Source of the DNA: Acidimicrobiia bacterium
GTDB lineage: Bacteria; Actinomycetota; Acidimicrobiia; Spongiisociales; UBA5794
Length of the DNA stretch: 64,000 bases
NCBI GenBank assembly: GCA_041393965.1
Contig: JAWKJB010000001.1
Span: 186,001 to 250,000 of the forward strand
Reading direction: 5' to 3'
The position numbers were made by a program, and so were the translations under genes. Shown piece after piece: positions 1 to 7,120 of the stretch (positions are counted from its first letter, which is position 1; each line of letters starts with the position of its first letter). Under the pieces are notes generated by a model that worked only from the letters and a program-made list of their open reading frames with translations, searched no databases and was not told the DNA's origin.

Positions 1-1
1 G

Positions 2-754
2 GGTGTCGTCTTCGGCACTCTTGCCGGTGGGGTCGTTGCAGGGTTCTCATGGGCATCAGGGCCAGCGAGCGGGTCTTTCGCGAATGTCGGGAGTGCGTGG
101 GAGATCACCGCGGTGTCGGTGGAACCTTTCATGTGGATCACCGCCGGATCACTCATCCTGTTCACGGTCGCGCAGGTGCTCTACGCGGTCGTGTGGGGTC
201 GCAAGGCTTCCGATGAGGTCCTTCCGCCCGCATTCGGCGCCCTCGACTACGACCTTGAGTTCGAAGGCGCCGTGCTGGCACCATCGTTCAAGCGCCTTGC
301 ATGGGGCGCCGCTGCGGTATGGATCGTGGCCGCGCTCATGACCGGCATGTTCCCTGCCGTCGATCCCGACAACTCCGATTCCACGATTCTCGGCGACCAG
401 TCGCGGAACTACCCTGCCGGTTCCGTCGAGCTCGCCGGCCGCAACCTCTACATCTCCGAGGGATGCGCGGAGTGCCACACCCAGTCCGTGCGTCCGGTTG
501 GAACCGATGTCGGTCTTGGACCGGTGTCGATCGCAGGCGACTATGTGCACGAGAGCCCAACACTGCTTGGCGTTGCGAGAATCGGTCCCGATCTGATGCA
601 CACCGCGAGCTCCGACGAATTCAATGCCGGTTTCCTGCGATCGCATCTCGCGGATCCACGCGTGTCCCGGCCATGGTCGACGATGCCGTCGTACTCCTAC
701 CTTTCGGATGAAGACATGAATGCGCTGATCAGCTACATCGAGACGCTGAGGTAG
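2..754 (+). CDS. ccoO: cbb3-type cytochrome oxidase, CcoN/CcoO-like fusion (5' truncated by window edge)
   Basis: The reading frame is open from the left edge, so only the C-terminal part is present. It begins with hydrophobic, oxidase-subunit-I-like helices (VVFGTLAGGVVAGF and MWITAGSLILFTVAQVLYAV), then a further membrane segment (WGAAAVWIVAALMTGMF). A monohaem cytochrome c domain follows, with the haem motif CAECH, the phrase TQSVRPVGTD typical of CcoO, and a probable Met ligand in STMPSY. Subunit II of cbb3 oxidases carries electrons from CcoP-type haems to the catalytic subunit at the membrane. The continuous frame through the last subunit-I-like helices suggests that CcoN and CcoO are fused, but the missing 5' part prevents proof. 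A cytochrome c gene follows after 4 bp, consistent with a cco operon. Confidence 0.75.
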   Translation, partial: GVVFGTLAGGVVAGFSWASGPASGSFANVGSAWEITAVSVEPFMWITAGSLILFTVAQVLYAVVWGRKASDEVLPPAFGALDYDLEFEGAVLAPSFKRLAWGAAAVWIVAALMTGMFPAVDPDNSDSTILGDQSRNYPAGSVELAGRNLYISEGCAECHTQSVRPVGTDVGLGPVSIAGDYVHESPTLLGVARIGPDLMHTASSDEFNAGFLRSHLADPRVSRPWSTMPSYSYLSDEDMNALISYIETLR

Positions 755-758
755 GACG

Positions 759-2255
759 ATGGAGGAACTGCTCAACCAGGTCGCCGAGATCAGGGGCATG
801 CCGGCCTCCCTCGTACGCCGGTCGGCCGAGGCACGAGCCGAAAAGGAAGGCATGACCCTCGAGGCGGTGCTCGCCGAATGGGCAGGGGTCGAGCTTCCCG
901 AAGCTGCAGACGATGACGGGATCGACGATGCCAGCGACCAGACCGAATCGACCCCCGAAGTTGCGACCGATGCTGCTTCCGCTGCAAATGCTGATGCAGG
1001 GAAGGGCGATGTCACCACGGATGATTTGGTCAAGCTGGCTGCCGAAGCCAAGCGGATGCCTCCGAAACTGATCTTGAGTTCGGCCAAGGCACGCGCCGAA
1101 CACTCCGGCGCCTCGCTCGAATCGGTCCTCGCCGGATGGGCGGCCGTGGACCTCGACGAGTTGCGGCAATCCGACTCAGGATCACCTTCGCCAGTCGCCG
1201 TCGGAGTTCCCGCAGAAACCCCGGAACCCTCGGGGGAGACTCCCCATGGCGACGAGGAAGCCGACAACCAGGAAGCCGACGACGAGGGCAGTGACGCACC
1301 TGCCGTTGCGGCCACCGTGGTCGCGACGATCGGGATGGACGAGATCCTTGAGAAGGTTGCGGCCGCAAAGGGTATGCCGGAGGCCCTTGCGAAGCGCTCC
1401 GCTGAAGCACGCGCCAAAAAGACCGGGGAACCACTCGCAGCGGTTCTTGCGGAGTGGGCAGGTGTGGATCCCGCCAAGGTGGAAGGCGCGATTCCGGCAA
1501 CGGAAGCGACCGAGGTGGTCGAAGCACCTGCCGAAGATGCAGCTGCAACGACCGCCGAAGCCGATGAAACGACGATCGACGCCGAGGACAGGACCGAGGC
1601 GCAGGGCGATGGGGAGCCCGGGGTCACCAAGACGAAGGATGTCGAGGTCATCGAGGCAGCCGCCACCGACGACGCAGCCCCTGAGGTGCCCACCAGGATG
1701 GGCGGCTACCCGAGATGGCTCACCGCGGCGTTCGTCATCATTCCGCTGCTGGCGGTCGCCTACATCCTTGTGTCCCCGAACGGCCCCGATTGCGGGACGG
1801 GCGCGCAGCTTCTTGTCGACCCGGTGACCGGGACCGCGGTGAACTGCGACGGATCCGCGTACGGAACCGAAGCCACCGACTACTTCGGGAACGGCGCAGC
1901 GTTGTATGCCCAATGCCAGGCGTGCCACGCCGCAGACGGGTCCGGTGGCGCAGGCCCTGCGTTCACCGGAGGCGACCTCCTGACGGTGTTCCCGGAGGGC
2001 TCGTGTTCGACCCAGATCGAATGGGTCACGCTCGGCACGAGCGGATGGCCCGACCCGACCTACGGCGCAACCTCCAAACCCGTCGGCGGCGTCGGCCTGA
2101 TGCCTGCCTTCGGCCCAACCCTGACCCCCGACCAGATTGCCGAAGTCGTCCTGTACGAACGCGTGCAGTTCGGTGGCCAGGACCTCACCGCAGCCGAAGA
2201 GGACTGCGGGTTCACCGGTGGAGAGGGCGGCGCCGACACGACGACCGTCGGATAA
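759..2255 (+). CDS. Membrane-anchored cytochrome c with three N-terminal helical repeats (CcoP-like)
   Basis: A 498-residue protein starting 4 bp after the CcoO-like gene. The C-terminal third is a cytochrome c domain: haem motif CQACH at 386-390 and probable Met ligand in GLMPAFG near 448. One membrane helix sits at about 320-340. The N-terminal 310 residues are unusual. Three copies of a roughly 45-residue unit (1-45, 87-131, 192-237) share the pattern GMPxxLxxRSAEARAxxxG followed by LxxVLAEWAGV, separated by acidic Ala/Glu/Asp linkers. With no N-terminal signal peptide, this part should be cytoplasmic and the haem domain outside. The position suggests the CcoP role, electron entry to the oxidase. 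I do not recognise the repeat; it may bind a partner or another oxidase subunit. Function of the haem part is fairly sure, that of the repeats unknown. Confidence 0.75.
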   Translation: MEELLNQVAEIRGMPASLVRRSAEARAEKEGMTLEAVLAEWAGVELPEAADDDGIDDASDQTESTPEVATDAASAANADAGKGDVTTDDLVKLAAEAKRMPPKLILSSAKARAEHSGASLESVLAGWAAVDLDELRQSDSGSPSPVAVGVPAETPEPSGETPHGDEEADNQEADDEGSDAPAVAATVVATIGMDEILEKVAAAKGMPEALAKRSAEARAKKTGEPLAAVLAEWAGVDPAKVEGAIPATEATEVVEAPAEDAAATTAEADETTIDAEDRTEAQGDGEPGVTKTKDVEVIEAAATDDAAPEVPTRMGGYPRWLTAAFVIIPLLAVAYILVSPNGPDCGTGAQLLVDPVTGTAVNCDGSAYGTEATDYFGNGAALYAQCQACHAADGSGGAGPAFTGGDLLTVFPEGSCSTQIEWVTLGTSGWPDPTYGATSKPVGGVGLMPAFGPTLTPDQIAEVVLYERVQFGGQDLTAAEEDCGFTGGEGGADTTTVG

Positions 2256-2326
2256 CAGATTTCAGATGCCAGATAACAGATAACAGACATCTGGCATGTG
2301 GCATCTGATATCTGACACCTGGGTAG
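2250..2326. repeat. Heptamer tandem repeat with dyad symmetry
   Basis: Ten to eleven consecutive 7-bp units fill the spacer between the cytochrome gene and the flavoprotein gene. The first unit contains the TAA stop of the cytochrome gene. Units up to about 2291 follow AGATNNC (for example AGATAAC, AGATGCC); units from 2292 follow TGNNATC or TGNCACC, close to the reverse complement. This creates a perfect 10-bp inverted repeat (TCAGATGCCA at 2262-2271, TGGCATCTGA at 2299-2308) and an alternative 9-bp one (2266-2274 with 2289-2297). The RNA could form competing hairpins. No T-tract follows, so a simple intrinsic terminator is unlikely. Confidence 0.75.
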
Positions 2327-2335
2327 CCTCCCGGC

Positions 2336-3559
2336 GTGTCCTCATCACCGATAGTTCTCGTCGTTGGCGGGGGTCCTGCCGGGGCCTCGGCCGCCTATTG
2401 GCTCGCCCGCGACGGTATCGATGTCCACCTGGTCGAGAAGCAGCGGTACCCGCGTGAGAAGGCCTGCGGCGACGGGCTGACGCCCCGCGCCGTGCATCAG
2501 CTTCTCGCGATGGGCTTCGACTTCGATGGGCTGGACCTGCACCGAATCGACGGACTTCGGTCGTATGCGGGAACACTCGAGATCGAACTCGCGTGGCCCG
2601 AGCATTCGGTGTTCCCCAATTGGGGCGCAACGATGCGTCGCGCAGACCTCGACGGGGCCGTGGCCGCCCTAGCCCGCGAGCAGGGGGCGCTCATCGAACA
2701 GGGCACGACGGCAACGCCTCTCATCGAACACGGGACCGTCACGGGTGTGGAGCTCGTGAACAACGACGCGAAGCGAGTCGTCCATCCCGACTATGTCGTC
2801 GTCGCCGATGGGTCGAATTCCCGATTCGGACGAGCAGCAGGGGCGAGCCGCCGGAAGGACTATCCATACGGAATGGCCGTCCGCGCCTATTACGAGAGTC
2901 CCAACTCCGACGATGCCTTCATCGAGAGCCAGCTCGACATCAGGGACCGCAAGGGGCGATCCATGCCGGGCTACGGCTGGGTGTTCCCGCTCGGTGACGG
3001 GGAGATCAATGTCGGGGCCGGCCTCGTGTCCACCTTCAAAGGATGGAAGGACATCAACACGAGCCGCATCCTCGAGGCGTACGCCGAGGCGTTGCCGCCG
3101 CATTGGAAGGTGGACGAGGCGACCCACCACACCAAGCCCATCGGTGGGAAGCTGCCCATGAGCATGTCGGTCGGTCCGAAGGTGGGGCGCAATTGGGTCC
3201 TCGTTGGCGACGCAGCAGGGGCCGTCAATCCCTTCAACGGTGAGGGAATCGACTACGCGTACGAAACGGGCCGGATGGCTGCCCGCCATATTGCATCGGC
3301 AGCGGCCGGGGGCTCGCTTGTTGCCTACGCGTCGGAGCTCGAGGAGGAATACGGTGACTACCACCGCGTCGCACGGGTCTTTGTGCGGGCCATCGGCAAT
3401 CCGACGGTGATGAGAACGCTCACCACGGTGGGGCTCAGATCGCGACCGTTGATGGAATGGACGCTCAAGGTGATGGCCAACCTGCTTGACCCTGACGAGG
3501 CACACATGTCCGAACACATCTACCGGGCGATCGAACGCGTCGTCAACACCGGGCGATGA
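2336..3559 (+). CDS. Geranylgeranyl reductase family FAD-dependent oxidoreductase
   Basis: A 407-residue flavoprotein with a GTG start. The N-terminus is a dinucleotide-binding Rossmann fold (VVGGGPAGASAAYWLARDG) followed by the family signature EKACGDGLTPRAV near residue 45. The second FAD motif is GDAAGAVNPFNGEGIDYA near 290-307. The family reduces isoprenoid double bonds; actinobacterial members include MenJ, which saturates one isoprene unit of the menaquinone side chain. Sitting directly after respiratory cytochrome genes, a quinone-modifying role is a reasonable inference, but substrate choice within the family (menaquinone, archaeal-type lipid, carotenoid precursor) cannot be read from sequence. 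Length and motifs look complete. Confidence 0.8.
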   Translation: MSSSPIVLVVGGGPAGASAAYWLARDGIDVHLVEKQRYPREKACGDGLTPRAVHQLLAMGFDFDGLDLHRIDGLRSYAGTLEIELAWPEHSVFPNWGATMRRADLDGAVAALAREQGALIEQGTTATPLIEHGTVTGVELVNNDAKRVVHPDYVVVADGSNSRFGRAAGASRRKDYPYGMAVRAYYESPNSDDAFIESQLDIRDRKGRSMPGYGWVFPLGDGEINVGAGLVSTFKGWKDINTSRILEAYAEALPPHWKVDEATHHTKPIGGKLPMSMSVGPKVGRNWVLVGDAAGAVNPFNGEGIDYAYETGRMAARHIASAAAGGSLVAYASELEEEYGDYHRVARVFVRAIGNPTVMRTLTTVGLRSRPLMEWTLKVMANLLDPDEAHMSEHIYRAIERVVNTGR

Positions 3560-3603
3560 TGCCGATGCTCGTTGCCGACCAATGATCAACGATCAGACCG
3601 TGA

Positions 3604-3861
3604 TCACCCATCGGCTGCCACCATGTCGGCGATGGCCGCCTCGACCCTCCCGACATCAACGATCCCTTCGGCAATGACTGAGCCGTCGCTGCGTTCGATC
3701 ACCGGAACCCGATCGTTGTAGACATTGAGGAGCTCGAGGTCGAGATCGATGTCGACCAATTCGATCTCGACACCGGCTCGCGCAGCGATGGGACCGATCG
3801 CGGCGAGAGCCTCGTCGCACAGGGGACAGGCCTTCCGGGTGAGGAACCGGATGCCGATCAT
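3604..3861 (-). CDS. Glutaredoxin-like (DUF836-type) thiol protein
   Basis: An 85-residue protein with the thioredoxin-fold start IRFLTRKACPLCDEA, whose CPLC is the redox-active dithiol. Next come the VDIDLD strand and the cis-proline segment NDRVPVIE. This is the short glutaredoxin-like family often annotated DUF836, thought to take part in thiol-disulfide exchange or cofactor delivery in the cytoplasm. It converges with the flavoprotein gene and is 190 bp from the next gene on the same strand. Family assignment is good; no substrate can be named. Confidence 0.75.
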   Translation of the reverse strand: MIGIRFLTRKACPLCDEALAAIGPIAARAGVEIELVDIDLDLELLNVYNDRVPVIERSDGSVIAEGIVDVGRVEAAIADMVAADG

Positions 3862-3888
3862 TCTCGTTCGATCACTATCGTCACCGCC

Positions 3889-3984
3889 GTGAGACCGGTC
3901 ACCTCGATCGCCGTTGCTGTCTTGCTGGCTTTCATCGTCGTGGCGTTCATCGTCAAGCTGCTGACCGGCGGTCTCTCACCGTAG
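3889..3984 (+). CDS. Possible 31-residue single-helix membrane peptide
   Basis: A GTG-started small ORF in the spacer between the glutaredoxin-like gene and the SAM hydrolase gene, both on the other strand. The product begins VRPVTS, has a hydrophobic run IAVAVLLAFIVVAFIV, then KLLTGGLSP. One Arg before and one Lys after the helix give weak topology signals. No clear Shine-Dalgarno sequence precedes it. A hydrophobic run this long in a short ORF is suggestive, but the spacer could also be non-coding. Confidence 0.3.
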   Translation: MRPVTSIAVAVLLAFIVVAFIVKLLTGGLSP

Positions 3985-4052
3985 CCTGTTGAGCGCCGCG
4001 GTACTCCGACGGGATGGATCAACCGCGGGACCTCCTGTGCTCGTGACGACCG

Positions 4053-4901
4053 CTACGACGGGACCACCTCGAGGTTGATGCGGTTCCCGCCGTCCGGACG
4101 GCCAAGGACCACCGGATCGCCGACCGCGAGATCGAAGTCCTCGCTCGCACTTCCGCCGCGCACGGCAAGGGCCATCTGTCCGTGCGAGTCGAGGTGGATC
4201 ACCGGTTCTCCGTCATCGACCGAGGCGTACGACTCACCCCATGTAATCCGAAAGTCGCGCATCGACACGGAAACGAGCACATCGTCCCCCTTGGACAACC
4301 CGAGCGCCTCCAGATCGGCGGGGCCGATGTTGAACTGAGCGTTGCCGTAGATGTCGACCCACAGGACGGCACCCTTGATCGAGCCGCGGCCAGCGGATTC
4401 GGCGAGGGGAATCAAGAGGGGCACGATTGCATCGGGATCGACTCGGGGCCCGAGGTCCTCGATCCCGGCCTGCCCAGAAGCGAGGACGGCCGCCGCGGGG
4501 CCGAAGACATCTCTGCCGTGGAAGGTCGCTCCCTCGTTTGGCAACCGATATCGCTCGTCTTCGATCGAGACGATGAGATCTGCGCCGCCCACCATCGCAA
4601 CCGCTGGCGCGAGGAGTCCGTTGTCCGGACCAACGAAGTAGCCGACCGGTGTCCTGGCCGCGATCGCGAGCCGTTCGGTCCCCACGCCGGGATCGACGAC
4701 CGCGAGGAACACGCCGTCAGGCATGTACTGGACGGCGCGGGTCAACGCCATCGCGCCGCCGTGGATGTCGCCCCGTTCGATGCCGTGCGTGATGTCGATG
4801 ATCCTGGTTGACGGAGCAATGCGGGCGATGACGCCGTGAACAACGCCGACGAACTCGTCGCGATGACCGAAGTCGGAGAGGAACGAGATCGGCTGATCCA
4901 T
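4053..4901 (-). CDS. S-adenosyl-L-methionine hydrolase (adenosine-forming), DUF62 family
   Basis: A 282-residue protein matching the SAM hydroxide adenosyltransferase family related to fluorinase and chlorinase. The N-terminus ISFLSDFGHRDEFVGVVHG carries the conserved Asp, DITHGI follows, and AVVDPGVGTER and GPDNGLL are family hallmarks. The C-terminal beta domain includes VDIYGNAQFNI. These enzymes use water or hydroxide to split SAM into adenosine and methionine, as a salvage or SAM-level control step; halogenating relatives have different pocket residues and a longer insertion. Cytoplasmic, no signal peptide. Divergent from the polyphosphate kinase gene, with about 100 bp between their starts. 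Confidence 0.85.
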   Translation of the reverse strand: MDQPISFLSDFGHRDEFVGVVHGVIARIAPSTRIIDITHGIERGDIHGGAMALTRAVQYMPDGVFLAVVDPGVGTERLAIAARTPVGYFVGPDNGLLAPAVAMVGGADLIVSIEDERYRLPNEGATFHGRDVFGPAAAVLASGQAGIEDLGPRVDPDAIVPLLIPLAESAGRGSIKGAVLWVDIYGNAQFNIGPADLEALGLSKGDDVLVSVSMRDFRITWGESYASVDDGEPVIHLDSHGQMALAVRGGSASEDFDLAVGDPVVLGRPDGGNRINLEVVPS

Positions 4902-4999
4902 GTCGTCAAGCGTACCGCTGAGGGGATGGCTCGGTCAGGCAGCGGGACCGGACACCGTCGTGTCGACGGTTAGTGTGGATCACGGCACTGGAGGACAGG

Positions 5000-5833
5000 G
5001 TGGGGAACGGAAGCAGCATATTCGAGTCGATGGAACCTGAGCGGTCGACGAAGCCTCCGAAGCTGAAGAAGAAACGCTACGAGTCCGAGTTGGAACGGCT
5101 CCAGACCGAACTCGTCAAGCTCCAGAGCTACATCAGGGACGAGAAGCTCCGGGTTGTGGTCGTGTTCGAAGGACGGGATGCCGCGGGAAAGGGTGGTGCG
5201 ATCAAGCGCATCACCGAGCGGCTCAGCCCGCGGGTCTGTCGCGTCGAAGCCCTCGGCACGCCGACCGAACGCGAGAAGTCCCAATGGTGGTTCCAGCGGT
5301 ATGTTGCCTACCTGCCCGCCGGTGGCGAGATGGTCCTCTTCGACAGGTCGTGGTACAACCGCGCCCTCGTGGAACCCGTGATGGGGTTCTGCACGCCCCA
5401 GCAATACAAGGAGTTCCTTCGTTCGTGTCCCGAATTCGAGCGGATGCTCGTGCGAAGCGGGATCGTCCTGATCAAGTACTGGTTCTCGGTGAGCGACGAG
5501 GAACAGGAACGGCGGTTCCGGGCACGCATCGACGACAAGACGAAGCGTTGGAAGCTGTCAGGAATGGACCTCGAGTCGAGGGCCCGATGGGTGGAGTTCT
5601 CGAAGGCGAAGGACACCATGTTCGAACACACCGACATCAAGCAGGCACCGTGGTATGTGGTCAACTCCGAAGACAAGCGGCGTGCAAGGCTCAATGTGAT
5701 CAGCCACCTGCTCTCGCTGATCCCGTATGAGGATCGCATCCTCGGCGCCGTGGAACTCCCACCGCGTCAACCAGACGGCGGCTACATCCGACCGCCGATA
5801 ACAGAGCAGACCTTCGTCCCCGAGATCTACTGA
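5000..5833 (+). CDS. ppk2: Polyphosphate kinase 2
   Basis: A 277-residue PPK2-family kinase. Walker A is FEGRDAAGKGG, the Walker B/lid region includes VLFDRSWYNRA, and the basic pattern near KDTMFEHTD is typical of one-domain PPK2 enzymes that phosphorylate nucleoside mono- or diphosphates with polyphosphate. I place the start at GTG 5000, because a GGAGGA element sits at 4990-4995 and the longer frame (from 4973) lacks a ribosome site; a further ATG lies at 5030. Cytoplasmic. The role is nucleotide regeneration or polyphosphate use under energy stress. ADP versus AMP or GDP preference cannot be decided here. Confidence 0.88.
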   Translation: MGNGSSIFESMEPERSTKPPKLKKKRYESELERLQTELVKLQSYIRDEKLRVVVVFEGRDAAGKGGAIKRITERLSPRVCRVEALGTPTEREKSQWWFQRYVAYLPAGGEMVLFDRSWYNRALVEPVMGFCTPQQYKEFLRSCPEFERMLVRSGIVLIKYWFSVSDEEQERRFRARIDDKTKRWKLSGMDLESRARWVEFSKAKDTMFEHTDIKQAPWYVVNSEDKRRARLNVISHLLSLIPYEDRILGAVELPPRQPDGGYIRPPITEQTFVPEIY

Positions 5834-5863
5834 TCCTTCGACACGAAGACCCTTCTCCGGGCT

Positions 5864-5956
5864 CACACTCGGCTCAAGCCCGGTGGCAGCCCAGGGTTGA
5901 ACCCTGGGCTGCGGACTCAACCCTCGGCTGTCGCTCACCGGGCCGATCCGAGTGTG
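5864..5956. repeat. Nested inverted repeats (structured element)
   Basis: Three perfect inverted repeats are nested in the spacer before the MoaD-fusion gene. The outer arms are CACACTCGG (5864-5872) and its complement at 5948-5956. The middle arms are GCCCGGTG (5878-5885) with 5936-5943. The inner arms are 13 bp, at 5886-5898 with 5900-5912. About 23 nt between the inner and middle right-hand arms are left over, so the RNA could fold as a branched structure. It ends 38 bp before the next start codon. It could be a leader RNA, a dispersed palindromic element or a processing site. Confidence 0.6.
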
Positions 5957-5994
5957 CACCCCGCACCGTGCCGTGCGGCGCTACGCTCCGGGGC

Positions 5995-6984
5995 GTGGCA
6001 AGACTGCGCCTCTTTGCGAATCTGCGTGAATCCGCCGGAACCGACAGCGTCGACATCCCGGCTTCGACGGTCGCCGAACTGCTCGACGAGGCATGCAATC
6101 GATTCGGCAGCCGCTTCGCATCGGGTATCGAGTCGGCCGGGGTGTGGGTCAACGGTGAACAGGCTTCGATCTCCGCGGCGATCGCGGAAGCCGACGAGGT
6201 CGCGTTGATCCCGCCGGTGTCGGGCGGTGCGACCACGGCCGTTTCGGTTGTCGCCATCCCGGGGGTTCTGTCGATCGCCCTGATGGCGGCGCTGCTCGCC
6301 GTCGCCTGGGCAGATCCGCAGTGGTTCGTGTTCGTCGCTGTTGGCGCCATCCTCGCTTGGGTGTGGGATGCGTCCGATTCGGCGGCCCGGACCAACGACG
6401 CCTTCGTTGTGTATCCACCGATGATCGGTGCCACCGCTGCCGGATCTGCCGCGTACGCCTGGGGGTTCGAAGGTTTCGCGGGTGCAACCGCCTTCGCTTT
6501 CATCGTGGCCGTCACATGGCCGGTCTTCGACAAACGCCACCGCGACTTCCGAACGACCGCTGCGACCGCCCTCGTGACGATCCTCGCATCATCGGCCGCC
6601 GCGGGGCTTGTGCTCATCAGGCTGATCGGGTCGTATGGCGTCCTCGCGTTCGTGCTCGTCACCGCATTCGCGCTCGTCGGTTCGTTCCTCGCTGGAGCAT
6701 ATGGCGACACGATCCAGTCGGTCGATCCGAATGTCGGTGCCCTCCTCGGTGCCCTCCTCGGCGGCCTCATCGCGGGGTTCGCCATCGACGAACTCGACAT
6801 CGCGGCGGGTCTGCTCGGCGGCGTTGCGGCGGCTGCGGGAGTCATCGGCGGACGGGCCCTCGGATCGAGCCTGCGAACCGGCTCGATCGTCCACACCGAG
6901 GACGCGCCAGGCGCCCTCACCCTCTTCGATGGTGCGGTCCTTGCCTCTCCGCTGTTTTGGATGGCGATCTGGTTCTTCGGCTGA
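5995..6984 (+). CDS. MoaD/ThiS-like domain fused to a polytopic CdsA-like membrane domain
   Basis: A 329-residue fusion, starting at GTG 5995 because the MoaD fold begins right there (MARLRLFANLRESAG). Residues 1-78 form a complete beta-grasp domain ending in PPVSGG, the MoaD/ThiS C-terminal di-glycine, here at 77-78. The rest has about eight hydrophobic helices. Its last section (GGRALGSSLRTGS through FDGAVLASPLFW) resembles a degenerate phosphatidate cytidylyltransferase (CdsA) C-terminus, but the canonical Lys-Asp and Asp-Arg residues are not clear. Free MoaD needs an exposed terminal Gly-Gly; here the sequence runs on into membrane helices, so either cleavage releases it or the domain acts as a binding module. 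The catalytic state of the membrane part is uncertain. Confidence 0.65.
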   Translation: MARLRLFANLRESAGTDSVDIPASTVAELLDEACNRFGSRFASGIESAGVWVNGEQASISAAIAEADEVALIPPVSGGATTAVSVVAIPGVLSIALMAALLAVAWADPQWFVFVAVGAILAWVWDASDSAARTNDAFVVYPPMIGATAAGSAAYAWGFEGFAGATAFAFIVAVTWPVFDKRHRDFRTTAATALVTILASSAAAGLVLIRLIGSYGVLAFVLVTAFALVGSFLAGAYGDTIQSVDPNVGALLGALLGGLIAGFAIDELDIAAGLLGGVAAAAGVIGGRALGSSLRTGSIVHTEDAPGALTLFDGAVLASPLFWMAIWFFG

Positions 6985-7120
6985 GAGGGCTCCCCGCGCC
7001 GACGGATCCGTTCACCAAAGGCGAGATGGTCGGTGGTGGTCGGTCGCTCAAATGAGGAGCGCGTGTCGCGGGAGAGACGCCTTCATCAATTGGGTGACAG
7101 GCCACTAGCCTCGTGGTCTC

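Noticed and set aside
149..1693. Long leftward open frame opposite the CcoO-like and cytochrome genes
   Set aside because: Low-complexity Ser/Ala product typical of antisense frames in G+C-rich genes; the rightward frames have haem motifs and ribosome sites.
6469..6482. tRNA T-loop-like GGTTCGAA
   Set aside because: It is inside the MoaD-fusion coding frame and no cloverleaf surrounds it; no tRNA was found anywhere in the window.
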